Both the position numbers and the translations under genes were made by a program. 64,000 nt of DNA from Desmodesmus armatus (Eukaryota > Chlorophyta > Chlorophyceae > Sphaeropleales > Scenedesmaceae), in contig VIIQ02000741.1 in NCBI GenBank assembly GCA_007449985.2, positions 1 to 64,000 on the forward strand, in the 5' to 3' direction. Under the pieces are notes generated by a model. That model worked only from the letters and a program-made list of their open reading frames with translations, was not told the origin of the DNA and made no database searches. How positions within the stretch are numbered: position 1 is the first letter of the stretch; every line of letters starts with the position of its first letter. Below, piece after piece: positions 26,050 through 39,175 of the stretch.

Positions 26050-27257
26050 GCTGGCGGATAGACGAGCTCTCTACGCGCGGACACGCTTTGAGACTTCGCA
26101 ATCAAGGTGTCTTGAAAACAGCTGTTCGCATAAATGTCAAGTTTCCACATCGTTACTACACTTCACATCATCGACGAGGTTTGCGTCATCGCTCAGATCG
26201 GCAGTTTATCCAAGGTATCGACCGTTGGGGAAAAAGGGAAAATGGGCACAGAAACTGCCTTCACTGATGTGTTCATACGTACAGTACAGCAATCATTGCT
26301 GTTGCATTGAATGCCACATGTTGCATCCAGCAGCAACCCAGCAGTAGCAGCAGCAGTCTCGTTGGCGCTGCTGCCTTTGAACGGTGTTTGTGTACTGCGC
26401 ACCTCACACTCAACCTGAGCATCCGACTTGCAGCTCTGAGCACAGTCAACCTTCAGGAGGCGGATTGGCTGCTGTAAGAGTGAGTCTGCTGTGCTTTGCT
26501 GCAAAAGAGCCGCGCTTGTCCTGGAATCTGTAGGAGTCAGTGTCCAACTGCATCGCGTCTGAAAGGGTGGTGATAGGCTCGTGAAGTCATTGAAACTGAA
26601 CACCACCGCTTCTGCCAACCTACAGGTCGGGGTGATCTAGCTAATGGGTTGATCTCTGTGATACAGTGCATGTACAGCGAGAGAGTGATGGTTGCTATCT
26701 GATGCATGAGCCTGCAGTGCAGCTGACACGAGCGCAGAACGATCGTTGTATACCCAGCCATTTGAAGGTGGTACACTGCTGTGCCTGTCCCTGCACTACA
26801 GGCCTTGTGAAGCGTGAGTGCAAGCACCGTGAGGGCTCAGTGCCCATGATGGCCTGACAAGCAGCAGCTCGCTCAATTGAGCGTGCATTGTGACATCAGC
26901 TTACAGGGTGCGCCACTGTGCTATCACTCTCGCAGTGCCATGGAATTACTCCTGACAAAGTGCACTGGATACTATCCAAACTATCCATCAGTGATGCTTG
27001 TTGCTGCCAGAAATGTGACTGAGTGTGTTTTGCCAATTGCAGCATGCACGCAACTCACAGAAGTGATAACAGGAGCAAGTGACCAGCATCGATGCCGGTT
27101 GTTGCGCTGCTTCCTGGTGCATGTCTAATGTGTTGACGCTTCTAGCTGAGTTGGCTTGCCCCTGGACAACTACTTCAAGATCAGGTGAAGAGCTGATGCT
27201 GCATGTCTGTCTTGAAAACTACAGGGTGCCCTGAGGTCATTCAGTACCCCGCGTGAA
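26050..27257. other. Divergent intergenic region between MYND genes M1 and M2
   Basis: This should contain both promoters. In the M2 direction the frame is open back to an acceptor-like CTACAG at about 27225, so M2 may have an upstream exon that I cannot identify. No clear TATA or operator is seen. Confidence 0.4.
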
Positions 27258-30200
27258 ATGCCAAGCCCAAATCCACCCCTGCTGGATGCGCAGCAGATGC
27301 AGGCAATGTACCAACAGCAAATACAAGTGATACATGCTGGTCTGCTAGCCCATCGAGCTCGGTGCTCCAGTCCTGCAGGGCCTGATAATCAACCTGATGC
27401 AGCTGTTGCCGGCAGCAGGCAGCAGGCCACTGATGGTACCAGCAACAACCCAACCAGTAGACAGCAGGTTGCAGTGTCCGACCCCAGCCACAGGATCGCA
27501 CCTACAGCAGCCACCAGCAGCAGCAACAGCAGCAAGACTCCTGAGCTCATTGATCAACTGCTTGCCGGCCTTGATAAGTTCCGCACTGCTGTTGAGACAG
27601 TTCCACCATCCCCCAGCTCAGCTGGTGGCGCTGCAGACAGTAGCAGGGCAGCAATGCTGATAAAGCTTGGTGAACTTGCCGGCCCTAGCGAAGGCAGCAG
27701 CAGCAGCAGCAGCAGCGGCGGCAGCGCAGGCCGCAGGCGTGCTGCTGCGGCTGGCGCAAGCGGCTCCAGCACACACAACGCATCTTCGGCTGAAGCCGCC
27801 TACCAGCGCGGTGTGCGCACTGCAACAGAGCTCATGCGGCTGCCAATGTTGGCCATGTTGGAGGAAGAGCTTGGAGTCTGTTCCGACCGCTGCCGGTGTG
27901 CTCGCTACGCCAGCTCTGTGCTTCAGCAAATGCAGAACACGAAAGACCGTGATGTGGCCCAGCAGCACTGGGATGCGGCATCCCATGTGACACCGGCTGC
28001 GGTGCTTGCAAGGCTCCAGTCTGAGCTGCTGCCATTCTTGGCAGCTAGGCTGTTGGACCCTGCTGCTGGTCACAAGCTGGCTGCTGTGCAGAACGCCCTC
28101 ATGGAGTTCCAGAAGTAAGTGCCTGAGGTACTGTTCATCTGCTGCAAATGTCTTGGAGCCTCTAGCCCAGGGGAATACTTGGTGATATGTTGGCACAGGG
28201 CGGCCTGTTGTGCTGGGGTTATCGCTTGTCATGGCACAGTGACACGTGTGTTGGCAGCTGCCAGCACCATCCAGTGGAAGCCAAGGCAGGTGGCAGTGCA
28301 ATGCAGCCAGGAAGCACTTGGTAATAGAGCTGTCGGTTTTGTGGTAGGCTTGACTATTACTGACTGATGAGCTGATTGTGCATGCATGTTTCAAATCAGG
28401 AGGACAACATACAGCCACATGCATACAAATCGCCCAACAGTGGATCTTGTCAAAACCCTATCACACCGCTGCAACCAGTGACGGACGTATAGTCATTTGG
28501 AAGTCATTTCCGAGCATCATGGCGGCCTCACTGCGGCACAGGCACTCAAGCAATGTTGTTCCCGTCTGCTTGCAGGCGTGTATTGCTGGACCATAACTCA
28601 GCAGACCCAACACAAGGAGCAGCAGCCAGCTAGGAGTGCGCTGTCATCATTGCCCTGGGTGCCAGCAAGTCTGGCCTGTGCGGTCACCTGTGCTGGCATC
28701 TGGACACTCTCTCCCGCCAGCTGCTTGATGCTTGGAATGCCGGCGGTTCTGCTGCATTCGTTCAGGTTGGAACTTTACCGCTCCTGCACGGAATGTGTAT
28801 ATTATAATGTTGAATGTTCACACCACGTATCTTGCGTGCAGCAGCGGGCGTGCGGGACACCCCTGTTGGCGTTGCCATAAGGTGATCACGAAGCCTCAGG
28901 AGCATGGCTGCTGCCGTTGAATATTCAAGTTCCACAAGCTCGACCAATGGCATGCAATAGAATACTACACTGCTGCAAATGCCAACGCCATACGGTCTGA
29001 GATGATCAGCAGATCCGTATGTGACACTTGACAGTGTACACATGTGTGACACTTAGCCCCTGCTGACAAACTTTCTGATAGTTGCGCCTCATTCTAGAAC
29101 GTTCACATCTCTATAGCCCACTTCATGCCAGGACATCCATGGTCAATGTACATCATCACGTCATCCCCCAGCCAGCATGCCTTACGACAGTGATGGCCTT
29201 TTTCCAACACTACTGGGGCGACAGTAGGACATTTGCAGCAGCTCATGGGTAGTCAGGATCGCATCCTGTAGTTTGTACTGCTAGGCCAGAGGCTTTCGCA
29301 GGGCGGCCTTTAGTGCACGTTTTGATCAGTGGAAAACGATTTGCGGCAAACTTTAAAACTTTTGTCATGCGGGATTTTGGAACGGATGTCAGGCTGTCTC
29401 GAACCATTTCAGGTCCGCGCAGATTGGCATCGGCAGTCTTTCAGCAAAGTTTCAAAACTTTATTATCCATGTTGTGAAACGTAAATTGCGCAGCTTTGTC
29501 TGGCAACGTCGATTTTTCACCCATGTTGTGACTTACTGCTTCTCCTGGGGGTGAAGGACCGCCGCATCCCCATCTCCCTCCAGGGGAGGTCGATGCAATA
29601 CCGCCTGCTGCTGTAAGCAGTGCTTTGCCGACCAACTTGGTTGGAGTGTGGCACACACTTGCAGCATGCTTGCCGTGAATCCAACGGCATTACTATGACG
29701 GTCAAGGTCCACAGGTGAATCTGTGTAAGATGAGGCAGCACGGCAGTGAACAGCTGGCCTCACTTCAATGTTGCTATTGTAGCGGCATCGCCACAGTGTT
29801 GGGCCAGTGTGCAGCCATATCACGCCCCTTGTTTTGTACGTGCTGCAGTCTTGTCATACTAGTGAACGCCGACAGAACCAGTGAGTGGTACTCACTCAAT
29901 GGCTGAGCCAAGCCACCCCGAGCGGTAAATGAATTTCACTGTGTGGCAGCCGGTTGGTGACTGCAACAGCACAGCTGGTCCAAGACTGCTCCAAGGTCAG
30001 ACCCGCACAACCCGCCTTTTCTGCTGCCTATGCTTCTTGTGTCTGCTGTGCAGGGCCCAACATCAGTCCCTGTAGCACCTGCAGCCAGGCCCAGCCCAGA
30101 CCCTGCTCAGCACACTGTGGATGCCAGTGCACAGCTGGCCACCACCCAGCACCTGCTGGCTCAGCTGCTGCTGGTGTACCAGTGGACAGCAGCCCTGTGC

Positions 30201-32570
30201 CGCATCTGGCCCAGCAGCATCTGTGATGCAGCGCCCCTGCGCAGCCTGCTCAGCAGCGCCGTTGATGCGGCCGGGCTGCTGGTGGCACTGATGCACGAAA
30301 ATTGTTTCAGCCCAACTTCAGGTGCACGCTGTGCTGCTTCTGTGGCTGCTAGCAGCAGTGCCACTATCCAGTCAGTAGCACAGTCAGCACAGCTGGCTGG
30401 TCCTGTCACATCAGCAGTGCTGGAGGTGGCAGCTATGGCGCTGGAGCCCCTCGGGTTGCTGCTGCTGCAGCGACAGGTGGCTGAACAGCACGGCAAGCAG
30501 CCACCAACCCTGTCGGCGCCAGCCAAAGCCCTCTGTAGTGTGCTGGGGGCCACCATGCACAAGGGCACGGCAAGTCTGCTGCAAGCCCTGCTGACAGTCT
30601 GCCTGTGCCAGCTGGTGCTGCATGCCGAGCGCAAGCACGAGGCCTCAGCGCAGCCGCCTGCAGACAGCAGTGAGGATCATGGAACAGCATCTGAAGGCTC
30701 CAGCCCAGCAGCAAGCCATGGCACGGCATCTGGCAGCAGCAGTAGCAGCAGCAACAACAAAAGCAACGCTGAGTTAGCTGAGGGCTACTTGCTGCTGCAT
30801 GCAGACACACTGCAGGCCAAGCAGCCAGCAGCACCAAGCAGGGCAGCAGTGTTGGCTTGGAAGGCTGTGTGCGAGGACCTGTGGGCAGACCTTGGCCTCC
30901 CACTCACACTGCAGCAAGCAGCAGCAATACTGGCCAGCACACAGCCCACAGCAGCTGCTGCCAGCTCCTCAGGGGGTGTGGGGGACCCAGGACCTGCCGC
31001 TGCAGCTGTGTGGTGTATGCAGGACTGTGGCCCTTTGGACGGCCGCTTTGGGCAGCCAGCTCCAGGCAAATGCAGCGCCAGCAACGGCATGAGCACCAGC
31101 AGCGCCAGCGCCAGCACCAGCACCAGCTGCGGTGACAGTTCAGCATCTGCAAAAAGCCTGCCAGCTGCCTGGGGGTCAGAGCCCATCCTGAGCATTGCCA
31201 GCTGCAGCCACAAAGCCACAGCCTTTTCCGCAATCTGTCTGGATGTGGCTGGTGACAGCTTTCTCAAAGAGAGCCCTGGGGTCACGTTGCTGAGCAGCAG
31301 TAGCGGTGCACTGGGATTCACCCTGCTTACCACTGCCGCAGCAGCTGTAGGCCTTCAAGATACAGCTGCCCTGCCTCTGATGGGTGCTGCGGTGGCAGCA
31401 GCGGCTGCCTTGTTCAAAGACAGACACGCACAGCAACCCGCTAGGGCTGCAGCTGCAGCTGGTGAAAAGCAAGCCTGCAGCGCATACACCTCTGAGTACC
31501 CAGAGCCCAGCAGCAAGGCCCAACTAAAGCCACCAGCTGTGGTCACAGCAACAGCAACGGCAACAGCAATTGCGCCGGCGGCGACAGCAGCAGCAATAAC
31601 GGCACTACAGGCACCTCCTGCTGATTCAGCAACTGCTCTTCAAGACAGTGTCCCCGATGAGTGGCTGCTGTGCCTGTCCCTTGCGGCAGACCTGACCAAA
31701 GCAGTCCTGCAGCTGGAGGGCCAACAGGCAGTGCGTCTTGACAGCTGCATCATCATCTTGTGTGCCAAGCTGCTCTCAGTGCTACTTGCACGCTTGGGTG
31801 CGCATGCAGTTGACACAGACACAGCCTTGCAGCTGCGGCAGCTCGAGAGTGCTGCATACACGCTGCAGCTGGTTGAGGCAGCCATCAGGGGCCATGTCAC
31901 CTCCTGTAAAGCAGAGCTGGATTCTTGTCGGGCAAGTGGCCTGCAGGAGCCATTCCCAGTAGTCAGCAACAGCTACAACACTGGCACTGGTGCTGCCAGG
32001 TCAGCACTGCAGCTCTCGTCAGGGGCGGGTGAGTCTGTGCTAGGGTCACTGCAGGGCCAGCAGCTGCTGCAGTCATGCACATCACTGCTACTGACATGCA
32101 GCAGCATACTGCACAGCGGAGACCCTACTGTATCTCCATCGGATCTGGCAGTGTGTGTACAGCTGCTGCAGCTGCTGCAGCGCTCAGAGGCTCAGGCAGC
32201 AGCAAACAGCACTAGCCGCGGCATGTTTCAACCCTTGGCTGCTGGGTTGTCGCTGGCTGGCCGTTTTCTGATGGCACCACAAATCATCCTGACTCCACTC
32301 GTTAGGTCAGGTCCGTGCACACCTGCACAGCTGGTTCAACAGCACAAGATGTGGCTGTTTGTAAGCGGCTTGCTTGCACCTGTTGAGGTCAGCGACAAGT
32401 CCTTGCAGGCTGTGGCCAACATGCTGATCCGGGGCGACTTTGAGGGCGGCAGAGGTGCAGCTGTCTGCCGTGAGCAATCCAGCATCCTGCAACAGGCCAT
32501 CCAAGACCTGGCTGCATGTGTGCACTCCATCTACTCAACACTGCAGCAGCAAGCAGCCCCTGCAGTCTCC

Positions 32571-32608
<38 letters not shown>

Positions 32609-33649
32609 CCGGGCGGCCAGCAGCGGCTGCACGGCCTCCAGCCAGGCTAGCAGCAGTGTTGGCAGCAGCGGGCGACTGGAGGGTGGGTGTGGTCCAGGTA
32701 TTGCCGGCAGTACTGCCCAGCTTACAGCAATTGCCGATGTGGCCGACTGCCTGTGCTGGCAGCTTGATGCTATGAACACAGCCCAGGCTGCTCTGCAGGC
32801 ATTGCTGGCGCCTCTCAGTAGAGTACTTGCACCATACCTGCGAGACGTGGACCCGAGCCGTCAGAGCCGGTCCAGCAGGTGCACATCATGTGTCATGTCG
32901 CTGCCACCAATGGTGAGTGCAGCGGGGGAGGCGCTGTGTGCTGCTGTGCCGAGCAGCGTCTGCTGCAGCAACCCCCGCTGCACCAACCTGGGTGGAGTCA
33001 GTGCAGGCTTTGCGCTGGTGCGGGGCAATGGTGCTGTGTGTGGAGGGTGCCTGGGGCAGGCTGGAGGGGTGGCGGCTGCAGCATCACAGGGAGCATCATT
33101 GGCAGCCAGGTGAGAGGATGCACAAGCATTTTCTGCACAGTGTGCTCAGCATTCTGCTGCTGCTTGGAAAGCTCTTGTGTTGCAGTGCAGAACAGTCAAG
33201 ATTCTGGCAGTTGCTCTGCACAGCTATAGCTCTTCCATTGTTTCCTGCATTCTTTGACGGTTGACGTGATTTTACAGCGGCTGCGGCACGCTGTCCCAGT
33301 GCAACAGAGTCCGGCCAGACTCTGCGGTTGCATCACGTGTGCACAACTCTTGGACATCTGCCGCAGTTTTGTACAGTAGAGGGCTTGCCAAGCTGCCTTT
33401 GACACAGGTTGTGTGATGGTGGCATTATGGTGTCCGTGATCACGTCATCCTGTGTGATGGTGGTGGTTCAACCACCCGGGGCCACATTGCGGTGCTGAAC
33501 TTTGTGCTATGGACGCTGTGCTCTTGCTTGCTGCTGCCAGCAGGTACTGCTGTCGCGCATGTCAGGCAGCACACAGGCAGCAGCACAAGGATCTGTGCAA
33601 CAAGCTGGCACACGCAGCAGACGCAGCAGCAAGGGTTCCTGCTCAGTGA
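27258..33649 (+). CDS. MYND-type zinc finger protein, paralogue M2 (in-frame TAG in exon 2)
   Basis: Function is unknown beyond the C-terminal MYND finger. Exons by comparison with M4: 27258-28114, 28576-28765, 30054-33109 and 33544-33649 (stop TGA), phases matching, about 1,402 aa if the stop is ignored. Exon 1 carries a Ser/Ala-rich linker, then CSDRCRCARYAS and LQSELLPFLAARLLDPAAG. Exon 2 reads RVLLDHNSADPTQGAAAS, then TAG at 28631-28633 where M4 has an Arg codon, then continues homologously through IIALGASKSGLC. Exon 3 (1,018 aa) is fully open and contains a run of ten CAG-type triplets. The finger has CCSNPRC, CGGC, then YCCRAC-H-C after the intron. The frame may be open upstream to about 27226. 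Either a recently inactivated gene or one using another splice form; a TAG acceptor at 28633 would not keep phase. Confidence 0.68.
28766..30053 (+). other. Intron 2 of M2 (1.3 kb)
   Basis: This intron is longer than the equivalent in M4 (540 bases) and in M1 (about 340). It contains AT-richer sequence near 29330-29470, unlike its neighbours, which may be an old insertion. I see no coding frame or terminal repeats in it. Confidence 0.45.
32572..32604 (+). repeat. CAG triplet run in M2 exon 3
   Basis: About eleven CAG/GCA triplets coding for poly-Ala in the M2 frame. The run is absent at the corresponding place in M1 and M4, so it is a lineage-specific expansion within the coding region. Confidence 0.85.
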
Positions 33650-34784
33650 GCAGCAGGACCGCTGGGAGGTAGCCGCTACATGGCACTGCCATGCCAGCGA
33701 CAGTTTGGCGTGGACCTCTCTTGCCAGCCTCCACAACGCGCCCCACACAGATTGTCTGTGGTTGCGCTGCGGCTGCTGCAGCAGGCTGGTGTGCATCATC
33801 CACTAGTCGCAGAGGAGTGGCAGACTCGTGGCCCAATCTGCAGAGTCAGCAGCGGCGGCTTCCACTGAGTGCAACTTTTTCTGTGTGTGTGCTGTCCTTG
33901 CACACACCAGTTTTTGCTCGTTGCCTGCCAGGAAGCTTCTGCAGCGGCTGGTGCTGGTCGAATGGTCCACCTGTGCACGCCTCAGACAATGCAAGTGTGT
34001 TTTGCTCGACAAACCAGGTTCTTGGACTCACCAGTGTGCCAGGTGCCAGGTTGACGCTTCACCCTTAATGGTTCTAGCCATGCACATGTTTCTTACGTTC
34101 TTTACATACGCACAAGCAAATGCATCCACTGCCGCGCTGACGAAGAGGTGCACGCAGAATGCAGACATGTGCCGAGGTTGCCTCGGAAAATCGAATATGC
34201 TTGTTTTTGCGACGAATCAGCGAATCAACACCTATGTATGATAAACGCACTTTTACAGCGATGTACTCGTATGTGGTCATGCTCGGCGACGGTTGTTGAT
34301 CTGGTGGAAGCAGGCGTTTCTTCTTTTCGTAGGTATTGCAAACATCAGTTGGTGAAATTCAGTCCTCTGTAAGCTGCTTCTAGATTCCGAGGCAGCGATC
34401 TGGCTGATCGAAACCAGCATTCAATGATGGATGAGCAGCAACAGCAGCAACAACAGGCCACCGGCTGGTGGCTGCACAAGATGTGCTGGTAGCGTTCAGA
34501 GAGTGAGTTTGCTAACGTACAGGATGCCTTGTGCTGATTTATCACTGCTACATGTGCTGTTTAGTGCACGATGTCACTGCATGCGAGCCTTTCGCGTGAT
34601 GGCAGACATGCAGGCAGCCAAATGTGCATTGTCAGTGCTGACATACTGACAATGTGCTATTACTTGGTAGTTGATCTGCCTGGGTTGCGGGTCTTCGTGC
34701 AGCTGGATCTAGCTGCGCCTGCCAGACAGGTCCGATTTACGTGGTAAGCGGGTCCACCATGAACGTTGTCGTGTCTGCCTGCAG
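33650..34784. other. Gene-free stretch between M2 and pseudogene M3
   Basis: I looked here for an M3 equivalent of exon 1 (the Cys-motif exon of M2 and M4) and found none. No other exon-like frame is convincing. Confidence 0.45.
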
Positions 34785-35218
34785 GACGTTGGTGTTGCCC
34801 TTCATCAGCAGTGCAGCATCAGGAGACTCCAAAGCGGCCTTCAGCAGGCGGTGGGCTCTTGAGGTTGCCCTTGCTGCCAGCAAGCCTGACGGGCTGTGTG
34901 CTCAGCTGAGCAAGCAGCTGTGCAGCTTGTCCAACCAGCTGCAGGGTGTTGGTGGGGGCAGCAGCGATGCTGTGCGGCACCTGCAAGAAGGCACGCACAG
35001 CCATGGGCAGGTAGGTTGCCAAGCAGCATGAGTACGCATGGAGGTCTGTACCATGCTGTCGACCCTATACAGAAGTGCAGCCCGGCCCAGGCTATGGTAT
35101 GGTTGCATTGTGCCTCACCATGTTTAAGACTCTTAAGCGGCTTGGCATTTCTGTTGACGGTATAGACATGACTCCCCGTACCTTAAAAGGTCTACGCCCC
35201 ACTTAATCCGTCAGAGTG

Positions 35219-35251
<33 letters not shown>

Positions 35252-38200
35252 CTGCGCCCCCCCAAGCCCCCCCGCTTTTACCTGGGGGGGCTGCGCCCCC
35301 CCAGACCCCCCCGCCTCTCTGGCCTCTGTGTGATGTCACAATGGGATCCAACTCAGCAGGCAGCACCTGGATTCCATGCTTGTTTTTGCTGTTTCTATGG
35401 TGGTGACACGGTATGGTGTGTGCATGAGTGATTGGTACCTGATACCTGCATGGACGAGCTTGCATGCGCGATGACCCTGGTCCTGTCGTGAGGGAACACA
35501 CAATGCAATCATGATGATCCTTGCTGCACAGACTGATAGCAAGCACACACATTCAGAAGCATGCTTTGGCACTGCGGTGGGAAGGCTGCAACCTGTTGCA
35601 ATCTGACCCACATGTGCACATGGCGACAATGCCAATCATTCTTTGCTGGTGTCTACCTGCTGTGCAGGGCCTTGAGCCGACCCCTACAGCACCGCCAGCT
35701 CAGCATGGCCCAAGGCCGGGTCAGCACACTGCAGTCAGCAGCCTGCAGCAGCAGCCAGCCGCCAACCAGCAGCTGCTGGCCCAGCTGCTGCTGGTGTACC
35801 AATGGACAGCAGCCCTGTGCCGCATCTGGCCCAGCAACATCCCTGATGCAGCGGCCCTGTCCAGCCTACTGAGCAGCGCCCTAAATGTGGCAGGGCAGCT
35901 GGTGGTGCAGCTGCCACACATGCAGGCAGGTGCCTGCACAGGCAAGGGTGCACTCAAGGCAACGTCAGATGTGTGCAACGTTGAAGGGACAACTTTTGCT
36001 GCTGCTGAACTGAAACAGCGGGCAGCTGGGTTGGCAGGGCATGTCACAATGGCAGTGCTGGAGGTAGCAGCTTAAGTGCTGGAGCCCCTGGGACTGCTGC
36101 TGCAGCAGCAGCAGGTTGCCAACAGCAAGGGCACGCAGCCACCCAGCTTGTCACGCCCAGCCAAGGCCCTCTGCAGTGAGCTGAAGGGTGGCACTCTGCA
36201 GCAGTTGCTGCAAACCATGCTGACAGTCTGCCTGCACCAGCTGGTGCTGCATGCTGAGCGCAAGCTGCAGGGTCCATCCCAACTGCCCAGTAGCCGCCTG
36301 CAACAGGGTTCAGCCTTCAGACCCACAGCAGGCTGTGACTCACCATATGTTGGCAGCAGCAGCAGCAGCATCACCAAGGTTGTGGTGAATGCAGCAGCAT
36401 CAGCTGCAGCAGCTGTGCCAGGCGGAGCATCGCAGAGGTAGCTGAGGGCTACTTGCTGCAGCATGCAGACACACTGGAAGGCAAGCAGCCACTAGCACCA
36501 AGCAGGGCAGCAACCGTGGCTTGGAGGGCTTTGTATGAGCGGCAGTGGGCAGCTGGGTCCCTCCCACTCACACCACAGGTAATATCTATAGTTTGGGCCA
36601 GTATACAGCCCAGTGCGCCTGCTGCGCGCTCTTCAAATGCTTTGGGTGGTGACACAACCTGCAGTGCAGCTTCTTGGGTTGCAGCTTTGTGGGCTATGCA
36701 GAGCAGCCACACTCCTTAGAGCGGCTGCTTCGGGAGCTTGGCAAATGGCAGATCCAGCATGCCTGTGGATGCTTCAGCAGCTTCCAACAGCATCAGCAGC
36801 GCCAACACCAGCTGGCATCATATTCTGGCCTCTCCAGCTTTCCTGAGAGCTGTCGTGGGTTCAGAACCAAACCTCAGCCTTGCCAGCTGCACCCACAAGG
36901 CCACAGCTCTGGCAGCAGTCTGCCAGCACCTTGCTGCCAACAGTGCAGCAGGCAGTGGCAGTACTACCAGCAGCAGCACCTGCAGCCTGCCATGCACTTT
37001 GCTTGCAAATGCAGCAGCAGCGTTCAGCCTTCAGGGGCTGATTTCCCTGCCCCTGGTTACTGCTGCGGTCACAGCAGCTACCGCACTGCTGCGGAACACC
37101 CCATCAGCACAACGGCCTGCTGCATCAGTGGCTGCCAGTCAGCAGCTGCATGGCTCGGGAACATCCCGCGTGCCTGGCAGCAGTGCCCAGGCACAGGCAG
37201 AGCCGCAAGTTGCCACGGCTGTGGATCCTTCAGGGGGAGCTGAGCATGCTGCTGCTGATGGGTTGCTGTGCCTGTGCCTTGCAGCGGACCTGACCAAAGC
37301 AGTCCTGCAGCTGGCTCCCTGTCTGGAGTACAAGCCTGCACTGATCCTATATTCTCCTGAAGGCACTGCTGTCAGCTTGCAGTATGTGCATCTGCTGCAG
37401 ATACTGCTTTCACGCTTGGATGCAGAGGGGTGTGCAGCTGACCCAGTCATGCAGCTGCGGCAGCTCCAGAGTGTTGCATACACCCTGCAGCTGGTGGAGG
37501 ACACGATCAGACGTACGGCAAACTTGCTGAAAGCGGCGGCACAGCTGGGTGACACAGCAGAGGGAGGGATGCCGCAGGACGCCGGCCCTGCTTACCGGCT
37601 GTGCTACAACACTGGCTACGCAGCTGCCAGGTCAGCAGTGAACCTCATCTCCAAGGCCGGTGAGATTGTGCTGGGGTCTCTGCAGGGCCAGCAGCTGCTA
37701 CAGTCCTGCACCTCGCTGCTGCTGACGTGCAGCAGCATGTTGTGCAGCTGGGCCGACTCTTACTCTACAGACAGCTTGCTAGACATGGCCACAGGCATTC
37801 TGGCTCTGTGTGTGCAGCTGTTGCAGCTCCTGCAGCGCTCTGAGGCTGTGGCAGCAGGCAGCACCGGCAGTGGCACATTGCAGTCTGTGGCTGCTGGCCT
37901 GGCGCTTGCGGGCCGCTTGGTGGTGTTCATTGGGTCTGAATTTGGCAAGCGTGACAGCAGCAGCATAAGCTCCAGCCCAGCTGCACTCGACCCAGCTTTG
38001 GGTCCACAGAGCAGCCCCAGCATTGGGTCCAGTTCAACGCAACTTGGCAGGAAGCAGAAGCTTTGGCTCACAGCCTGGCGGGCATCATGCTCTGCCGCTG
38101 CGGTTGCTGTGGGTCCGGTGGAAGGCACCCAAACACAGCCAGAAGCACCCAGCACAGATGCCAGGGTACTGCAGCACGCCATGCATGACCTCCTCGGCTG

Positions 38201-39175
38201 TGTCACACAGGTTGCGCCACTGTGGCAGTCCGTCAGCCACTCACAACAGCCGGCAGCCTGCTGGGGCCCAGCAGCTGCTGCAGCCTCTGCAGTACTTCAG
38301 GTCGCAGGCAGCAGCGACACACTGTCGGTCAAAGCCAGCAGCTGCTTGAGCAGTAGCAACAGCTCCAGCGGTGTGAGTAGCAGCTCCAAGGGCGTATGTA
38401 CTACGGCCAGCGATGTCCAGTGTGGTCACGACTAGCAGCAGGATCCTTCCAGTGCGCAGCATGCTGCCCTGGTGGACTGGGTTCATGCCAAGATGGCCAC
38501 AGCTCAGTCGGCATTGAAGGCGGCACTGCTACCCCTCCATGCAAACATTGCACAACGACTGCAACAACGCATCCAACCACCACCTGCATCCAGTTGGATT
38601 CTGGCGCTGTCTACGCTGATGACTACAGCAGGGGAGGCGCTGTGTGCTGCTGTGCCCAGCAGCGCCTGCTGCAGCAACCCCCGCTGCACCAACCTGAGCG
38701 GGGTCAGTGCAGGCTTTGCGCTAGTGCGGGGCAGGGGCTGCGTGTGTGGAGGGTGCCTGGGGCTGCAGATTGGAGGGTCTGAACTCTTTGATGGGGCATG
38801 GCGGCAAGGTGAGACGGCATGGCGGGCTGCTTGGGCGCATGTTTTGGATCGTGCCGTGGATCTTCATTGTCGTTTATGGCGTATGGTGTCATCTGTCTAG
38901 GCCAGCAGCATGCCATGTACTTGTAGTTTCAGCGGCAATCCCAGGGTGACTCATCAGATTGGAGTGCTTCTCAGCGCTCTCATCCCTTCCCTCTCCATGC
39001 CCATGGCATAGCATGCTAGCTTACCATTTATCCTGACTGCTCTCGTGAATCCCAGGCGGCACACAGGACACAGCACAAGGGGCTGTGCAGCAAGCTGGCC
39101 AAGGCAGCAGCAGCAGCAGCAGCACGTGACAGCCGAGGAGCAGCCGCAAGACTCGGAGTCGCAAGAAAGAGTTAA
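34785..39175 (+). pseudogene. MYND-type zinc finger paralogue M3, decayed and lacking exon 1
   Basis: Homology to M1, M2 and M4 runs through exon 2 (34785-35010, intact, with ALEVALAASKPDGLC), exon 3 from 35668, and a final-exon remnant at about 39035-39175. Exon 3 has a TAA at 36073-36075 after EVAA, a frame change near 36440 (before AEGYLLQHADTLEGKQP), another near 36720, a long open piece 36738-38435, then another change before the CCSNPRC/CVCGGC half finger near 38664-38765. In the last remnant the second Cys of YCSRAC is Ser (CSRESQ), the first residue is Asp, and the CAG acceptor is lost. No exon 1 is found upstream. This is a real pseudogene, not a sequencing artefact, because lesions of several kinds accumulate along its length. 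Confidence 0.85.
35221..35325. repeat. Poly-G run and G/C hairpin array
   Basis: About 31 consecutive G are followed by two hairpin units of the form G(6-7)CTGCGC(6-7), separated by short spacers. It lies in intron 2 of pseudogene M3. Similar hairpin units occur at 46090-46345. The exact G count is likely unreliable. Confidence 0.85.
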
